DNA of 64,000 nt from Caenorhabditis elegans (Eukaryota > Nematoda > Chromadorea > Rhabditida > Rhabditidae), in contig NC_003282.8 of the NCBI RefSeq assembly GCF_000002985.6, positions 1,612,001 to 1,676,000 on the forward strand, written 5' to 3'. Both the position numbers and the translations under genes were made by a program. Shown here one piece after another: positions 57,481 through 64,000 of the stretch. Numbering within the stretch: position 1 is the stretch's first letter; every line of letters starts with the position of its first letter. The notes beneath the pieces are model-generated. The model ran no database searches, was not told the DNA's origin, and saw only the letters and a program-made list of their open reading frames with translations.

Positions 57481-58082
57481 ATTATCATCATCATGAGAAT
57501 TTCGTCCAGTCGCCCAACAAAAACCACGCGCCGCTATATATTGTGATATATAATTTATTTTTGACATTTTTCAGTTTTTTTCTCGAAATTTCTTATTTTT
57601 CCAAAGTAGGCTTTATCTTGTTAGAAATTATAATTATCATGTGAATTTCTCCCCCATTTTCTAGTTTTTTTTTTCAAAAATTGATTTTTGGCTGAAATTT
57701 TCTCAACAAAAAAAAAACTGAACTTATCAAAGAATTTTCAGATTTTCAAAATTCCGTAAAAAATCGAAATTTTCAGCTGAAAATTTTTAAAAATTTTTTT
57801 CGAAAAAAAATTAGAAAAATCCAATTTCACTAATTTTAGCATTTTCCAATGATTTCGAACCAGTTTTGGCAAAAAAAAAATTGGAAATCTTTCAATTTTG
57901 ACCGAAAATTTTCTTTTTATTCAAGGAAATTCAAAATTTCAAAATTTTTCAGCCTAAAATTTTGGGCTGAAAAAACCTGAAATTTTACGAATTTTTGAAT
58001 TTCCAGAAAAAATTTTCGTGGACTTTTCTAAAAATTAGTTTGCCACTTTTATTCCAATATTTTTAAAATTTTATTCAATTAT

Positions 58083-58106
58083 CCCCCCCCCCCCCCCCCC
58101 CCCCCC
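58083..58106 (-). repeat. Poly-C tract, 24 C (poly-G on minus strand)
   Basis: Unbroken run of 24 C. Two further runs of 15 (58911-58925) and 17 (59294-59310) lie inside successive satellite units at the same place, showing length change between copies. Confidence 0.95.
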
Positions 58107-58639
58107 ACTCTCTCTGAAAATATGCGTGTATCATGTGAATTTCCTTCTTCCTCCCGCCAACCAATCCCCACGATATTTGAAATGTATTTCTATAATTTGT
58201 TTGTGTATATTTCGGCGGATTAAATACTATTCTTTTAAACATATATTGCAATATACTAGGGATTCTATCGTTTGAAATGAATGTTTGTTGTGGCGTTTTG
58301 GGTCTCGCAACGAAAATGCAACAACTCTCACTTCGATGACGTCATCATGGCTTCTTCTGAACAATTTTGCAAATTTGAAGCTTTAGAAAGAACGTTTCAG
58401 TTTTTTTTTCGAGTGGAATTCAAATATTAGGAATTTTGAGGGTCTTGTCACGAAAATCTTGTGTATTATTGTAGGCTGATTTCGTGTCGAGACCCTAAAT
58501 TTTGCTCTGAGCTCAAAATCTGAGATTTACTAGAATACTCAGATTTAGCTCGTCAAGAGCTTCCAAAATAATGTAATCACGGCTGGATTCAATTAATTTC
58601 GTAAAAGTTGGGTCTCACCACGAAAATACAGTCTCGTGG

Positions 58640-60030
58640 GGCAGTACTTCTACAGTACCCCTACAGTACTCCTACAGTACCCCAAACATATCCCCCTACT
58701 AACCCGAACCAATATCCCTTCAAAAGACGAAAAGTCACTTTTTCCAAAACTACAGTGTCCCTACAGTACCCCGATTATATCCCCCACTAACCTGAAACCA
58801 TCATCTCTTCCACAAAACGAAAACTATTTTTTCCATTACTACAGTAATCCTACAGTACTCCTGCAGTACTCCTACAGTACTACAGCATCCCCTTCAGTAC
58901 TCCTACTGTACCCCCCCCCCCCCCCGGCACTACTACAGTACCCCGACCACATCCCTCACTAACCTCAAACCAATATTCCTTTTAAAATACGAAAACCAAT
59001 TTTTCCCAAACTACAGTACCCCTACAGTACTCCTACAGTATCCCTACAGTACTCCTACAGTACCCCAAACATATCCCCCTACTAACCCGAACCAATATCC
59101 CTTCAAAAGACGAAAAGTCACTTTTTCCAAAACTACAGTGTCCCTACAGTACCCCGATTATATCCCCCACTAACCTGAAACCATCATCTCTTCCACAAAA
59201 CGAAAACTATTTTTTCCATTACTACAGTAATCCTACAGTACTCCTGCAGTACTCCTACAGTACTACAGCATCCCCTTCAGTACTCCTACTGTACCCCCCC
59301 CCCCCCCCCCGGCACTACTACAGTACCCCGACCACATCCCTCACTAACCTCAAACCAATATTTCTTTTAAAATACGAAAACCAATTTTTCCCAAACTACA
59401 GTACCCCTACAGTACTCCTACAGTATCCCTACAGTACTCCTACAGTACCCCAAACATATCCCCCTACTAACCCGAACCAATATCCCTTCAAAAGTTTAAA
59501 AGTCACTTTTTCCAAAACTACAGTGTCCCTACAGTACCCCGACCATATCCCCCACTAACCTGAAACCATCATCTCTTCCACAAAACGAAAACTCGATTTT
59601 CCTAAACTACAGTAATCCTACAGTACCTCTACCATATCCCCTATTAATCTTTTTTTTAATGTATAAGTAATGATATTTAAAAAAATAAAAGAAAATTCGA
59701 AAAGCTTCCTTAACAATTTCAAAAAACCCCCTCCTGCACCTACTACAGGGCCCCAAACCAATGTTCCTTCAAAAGACAAAAAGTCAGTTTTCCAAAACTA
59801 CAGTAATCCTACAGTACTCCTACAGTATCCCAAACATATCCCCCTACTAACCCGAATCAGTATCCCTTCAAAAGACGAAAACTATTTTTTTCCATAACTA
59901 CAGTACCTCTACAGTACTCCTGCAGTACCCCTACAGTACTACAGTATCCCCTACAGTACTCCTACTGTCAATTTTTATATAACTACAGTAATCCTACAGT
60001 ACTCCTACAGTACCCCGACCATATCCCTCA
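58640..60030 (+). repeat. 384-bp satellite of CTACAGTA subrepeats, about 4 units
   Basis: CCCCAAACATATCCCCCTAC recurs at about 58680, 59063, 59448 and (as TCCCAAAC) 59828, a period of 380-385 bp. Each unit is built from CTACAGTAC(T/C)CC subrepeats, ACTAACC and CTTCAAAAGACGAAAAGTCA. The unit also occurs once, inverted, at 955-1385. Confidence 0.9.
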
Positions 60031-60705
60031 CTAACTTTTGTATATATACCTAAGTAATAATGATATTCCAAAAAATAAAAGAAAATCCGAACAATTTCCT
60101 TTTTTTTATTATTTCAGAAACAAAAATCTTTACAGTACCCCACTACTACAGTACCCCGATCATATTCCCCACTAACTCTTTTTTATATATGCCTACATAA
60201 GTAATGATGATATTCCAAATAATAAAAGAATATCCGAACAATTTCCTTTTTTTAAAAATTATTTCAAAACGTTTCCAAATATAATTTCAAAAAAAAACCC
60301 CCCTCCCTGCCCCTCTTATTCCCCTTATCAATTTTCCCTCGTTGATCAATTTCCCAATATATATATTTATATATCCCCTTTTCCTTCTCTCTTCTATTGG
60401 CTTCTGCTCGTGCTTTTTGCTCTTCTGTCTGTCTTTTAAAGCCAATTCCTCTTTTGCTCTCTTTTTCCACTCTCTCCTTCTCTTCATCTCCTTTTCCTCT
60501 ACTTTTTCCGTTTTCTTGAAGAGCTGCCCGTGCTCTTTTTTTTTGTTCAATATCTCCTTATTTTCTCCCCTATTCATTATGCATTCTCCATCTCTATTTC
60601 CACTGAAAAAAGGCTTCATTCGTTTTTTCTTTTTAATTTTTCTGTTAATTTCAATCAATTTCAGTCAATTTTTGAGCCGTTTTTTGAGCATTTTTTTTTT
60701 CAGAA

Positions 60706-63700
60706 ATGGAGCTCACAGACCCTGAAGAGCCCACTGACCTAGATTCTGCAGTTTTTGCTCTTCACTCGATGCACTTGGCAATTTGTACGGCGGCGCTGGT
60801 TTTCAATGCGTTTTTGTTATACTTGATTAGAAAATGCTCAGGTAATTTTGGTAATTTCAGAAAAAAAAATTCTGGAAAAATGATTTTTTCACAGTTTCGA
60901 ACACTGTATTTTATTTTAGGTTTTCGGCAATTTTGAGAAATTTTAAATCTTGTATTTTTTTTCAGAAAATTGCCGATTCTAAAAAATTGATTTTTTTCGG
61001 CTTCCGGAAGATTTAGGCGATTGCCATTTTTAATTTTTTTGCGCAATTTTGAAGAATTTTCGACAACTTTTCAAAATTGCCCAATTTTGAAATTGGAGCT
61101 TTCCAGCAACTTTTAAAAAAATTTAAAATTCTATTTTTTTGTCAACCATCTTCGATTTTTGGCGATTTCAGAAAATGGAAAGTTCTTAGAAGATTGAGTT
61201 TTCAGCAACCGGAAAATCGGACAAATACGAAATTCTTAAAATTTAGAGTTTTTTTGCAATTCCAGAAATTTTAAAATATTTCAATTTTCCACAACTTCGA
61301 TAAATCTTTTTTAATAAATTAATTTTTTGAATTTTTCGACAGGCGCCGATTTCGGCAATTTTTTTGGTGGCTTCGTCGCCCAGCACCGCCTAAGCCTGAG
61401 CCTGAGCCTAAGCCTAAATCTAAGCCTAAGCCTATGCGTAAGCTAATGCCTAAACCTACGCCTAAGCCTAAGCCGATGCCTGAGCCTAAGCCAAAACCTA
61501 AGCCTAAGCCTACATTTAGGCCTAATGGTGACATATACGTCTCTCTGTAAAATTTCGCCTTGATCGGCCAACAGGAACCCCTGAAAAATCAAAAAACCGG
61601 AAAATCCTAAGCCTAAATAGCGTAGTCCCACTGACGCCAAGCCACTGACGCCAAGCCTAAGCCTAAGCCGATGCCTGAGCCTAAGCCCAAGCTTAAGCCT
61701 AAATTGAAGACTAAGCTTGAGCCTGGGCCTAAACCTAAGCCTAAAAATGTTGCTTGCAAAGATTGCAATCATCCCTATTACGAACGAAGTCAACCAATCA
61801 GTACTTGCAGCATTCCATCCACACATGAAAATCATCATGATGCACCAAACAATGGCAATAATCGCGACAGACATCTACCTGTTCTTGAGATCCTCAATAG
61901 GCCTCTGGCAGACTTATGAAGAAGCTCCCCTTCAAGTAGCACCACAACACGTGGACGATGCACAATGTGCATTCTCTTCCTCAGTTCCAGATTCCCTTTG
62001 TGTCCTTTTTCTATGGTTTCCATTTTTATTGGCAATTGAACGAACCTACGCATCGCAGAATTACGAGTCCTATGAGACGAATGAATTTCCGACGTTTGTC
62101 GAAATTTCGTGTGGAGTTATGTGGTTCCCGGTAGTTTCGGAGATCATAATTTTTGTGTTCACTTGGGGAATACCGTCGAATCTCCAGGCTTGCCAATACT
62201 CACTTCTGCAGAAGACTAGTATGCAAAGAAACACGTGGTTTGTGATAATTGCCTCGTTTTCCGTGTGTTTCTCCGTTTTCTTCAAGTTACTGGAAATGGT
62301 GAGTTTTGACCTCAAACAAGTTTTAGTTTTATTTTAAGAAATTCGGGTGAAAAATTTAAATTTTCAAAAAAAAATTTTGTTTCAAAAAAAGTGACTGAAA
62401 ATTAAAAAAAAAAGTAATTTTGTTAAAACTGACGAAGTTTTTTTTAAAAAATGTCTTCTTTTTTAAATTTTCTGACGGAAATTTCCGTATTTAAATTTTA
62501 CAAAATAATTTTGGCTGGAATTTTCGTATTTTTAATTACAACCTTCAAAAACAAAATACGATTTCAAAATTTCTGGCTTAAACTTTGGCGTAGGCTTAGG
62601 TGTAGGCTTAGGCTCAGGCATAGGCTTAGGCTTAGGCGCAGGCTTAGGTTTATTCTCAAGCTTAGGCTTAGGCTCAAGCGAGGCTGGGAGGAGGGAAGGA
62701 GAAATTTTTTCAGAATTTCTGGAATAAACCAAAAAAGGAAAAACGACGAAAAATGGGAGAGTTGATCTCAAATTTTCATTTTCACGAAATTTCAGCTGAA
62801 AACTTTAATTTTATTATGCCTGAATAATTTCCCGCAAAATTCAAATTTCAAATTTTCAGAAAAAAATCCAAATTTGGAAATTTTCATATATTTTAAAATG
62901 TTTTTAGAATCGGGAAATGATCTAAAAAATTTTTTTTATTTTTTAAATTTATTTAGATCATTTCCCGATTCTAAAAACATTTTAAAAGATATGAAAATTT
63001 CCAAATTTGGATTTTTTTCTGAAAATTTGAAATTTGAATTTCGCGGGAAATTAATCAGGCATAATAAAATTCAATTAGTTTTCTTTCAAAGTTCAAAACT
63101 GAAATTCTCAACCAAATTAATTTTTTTCAGAAAAACAAGGCAATGGAGATTCAATTGTACAATGATTACGTGTTCAGTGCCCGATTTCAAGTTCGTGAAA
63201 ATATCAAGACATGCCGATTTGCGTGCGGGCTCCTTCTCCTTTTCTTCACATTTTTCTTCATTTTCTTCATTTTCGATAGGAATTTGGAGACTAGCGATGA
63301 ATCTCGAATGGCTTCTGCGGCTAGAAGGGTAGGTTGGAAATATATAAAAATTTCAAAAATGTTTAATATTCTGAACAAAGTTATTCAGAAACCTTTTTTT
63401 TAAATTGTGCTGAAAATGTTCGAAGTGAGATATTTTTGAATTTCACGCTTTAAAAAAAATTTCAAATTTTTACTATTTTTTCAAAAATATTCAAACTTTA
63501 CAGTTAGACAATTAAAAAAGTTGTAATTAAAAAAATTCAAAAATTATGAAATAATTGAGTTTCGCGTCAAAATTTTTAATTTCCTGATTTGCTTTTCATG
63601 AAAAAATAAAAATTGCTTGAAGTGTTGAAAAAAAGGTCATAATTTTCTAATAGTTTTAAAAGAAAAAGTCCCTTTTCCCAATATCCAATATTTTTTCAGG

Positions 63701-63823
63701 AGTACTTATTTTTGATCTTCCCAATGTTTGCACTTGTTTATTCATTACACTTCTTAACCGCCAACTCTTCACTGTTTGAAACAGCCAAGCGAACTCTACA
63801 ACAGTACTACTATCAGGAACATG
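60706..63823 (+). CDS. Serpentine chemoreceptor-like 7TM protein (3' end outside)
   Basis: Exons 60706-60841, 61811-62298, 63131-63328 and 63700-63823 (ending in phase 1 at GTAAGC); 315 aa so far, more exon(s) beyond the window. Hydrophobic helices follow each other: [118 protein letters not shown]. Loop phrases [15 protein letters not shown] and [14 protein letters not shown] resemble the sra/sre/srb group of worm chemoreceptors; I cannot place the family with certainty. Such proteins act in the plasma membrane of sensory neurons. Introns 1 and 2 hold telomere-like tracts, and intron 2 also a palindrome. Confidence 0.82.
61382..61748 (-). repeat. GCCTAA telomere-like tracts in intron 1 of receptor
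   Basis: Runs of CCTAAG(C) at about 61382-61524 and 61610-61748, interrupted by unrelated sequence. C-rich strand of TTAGGC. The second run ends about 60 bp before the exon 2 acceptor. Confidence 0.85.
62577..62690 (+). repeat. TTAGGC telomere-like tract in intron 2 of receptor
   Basis: GGCTTAGG(C/T) units, orientation opposite to the tract in intron 1. Confidence 0.85.
62807..63074. repeat. 268-bp near-perfect palindrome
   Basis: AATTTTATTATGCCTGA at the left and TCAGGCATAATAAAATT at the right; arms of about 115-130 bp meet at an AT-rich centre near 62940. It ends 56 bp before exon 3. Confidence 0.85.
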
Positions 63824-63831
63824 GTAAGCAA

Positions 63832-64000
63832 CAGGGGTGGGCGCAAACGATTTTTTCCGGCAAATCGGCAAATTGCCGAAATTGCAAATTTCCGCCAATC
63901 GACAAATTACCGGAATTAAACATTTCCCTGTAAATTGGCAAACTGGGTACATTGCCGGAATTAGACATTTCCGGCGAATTGACAAACCGGCAAATTAACC
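63832..64000. mobile_element. hAT-like MITE, left part (runs out of window)
   Basis: Begins CAGGGGTGGGCGCAAACG and continues with CGGCAAATCGGCAAATTGCC, like the hAT-like element at 41880. It starts 8 bp into the intron after exon 4. Confidence 0.6.

Larger units (their letters stand above)
57481..60705. other. Repeat-rich intergenic region before the serpentine receptor gene
   Basis: 3' flank of the TPR gene, then a 24-base poly-C tract, CGCCACGAAA motifs (58300-58640), the CTACAGTA satellite, and from 60300 a pyrimidine-rich stretch leading to the next gene. No exon is seen. Confidence 0.65.

Noticed and set aside
60264-60742. Long open frames on both strands before the serpentine receptor
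   Set aside because: Pyrimidine-rich low-complexity sequence gives Lys/Glu-Arg or Phe/Leu-Ser frames; no family resemblance.

Overview
The window is nematode nuclear DNA, almost certainly Caenorhabditis elegans or a very close relative. Genes are broken into short exons by AT-rich introns with TTTTCAG acceptors. The window carries interstitial TTAGGC-type tracts, very many palindromic MITEs and long G/C tracts, a perfect small ribosomal protein gene (rps-28) and expanded worm families (nuclear hormone receptors, DSL proteins, a serpentine receptor). From memory, rps-28 lies on C. elegans chromosome IV (Y41D4B region); I could not check this.

Layout. (1) 1-880: last exon of a DSL/EGF protein whose 5' part lies outside. 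(2) 1917-18723: four intact same-strand nuclear receptor genes (A 1917-4750, B 8199-11727, C 12075-14666, D 15234-18723) plus debris. The 3' half of gene B is present again as a 2.27-kb inverted copy (5262-7531), whose inner end cuts into the last exon of a lost receptor gene (7525-7614). (3) 19979-25798: two DSL-related secreted protein genes with only the first half of the DSL domain and no EGF. Thirteen tRNA-like elements lie in and around them (18.4-25.6 kb), and the 3' exons of the second gene have multiplied together with such an element in each intron. (4) 26659-33251: a minus-strand nuclear receptor gene, convergent with the DSL genes. (5) 34.3-47.6 kb: a gene-poor region full of palindromic and hAT-like MITEs, with minus-strand promoter-like motifs. 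(6) 47704-57480: rps-28 followed about 110 bp after its poly(A) signal by a nine-exon TPR-like gene (656 aa) that I read as a divergent APC7, probably one operon. (7) 57.5-60.7 kb: repeats, including a 384-bp CTACAGTA satellite that also occurs, inverted, at 1 kb. (8) 60706-end: a serpentine receptor gene, 3' end outside.

The nuclear receptors act in the nucleus as ligand-type transcription factors, the DSL proteins are probably secreted, the serpentine receptor is a membrane chemoreceptor candidate, and the operon joins translation (RPS28) with a probable cell-cycle subunit. All exon models were assembled by hand from splice signals, reading phase and comparison between the paralogues in the window. 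The most unusual region is 18.4-25.8 kb, where elements with A box, B box, anticodon-arm-like hairpin and T-run sit in DSL introns and have been copied with the exons.
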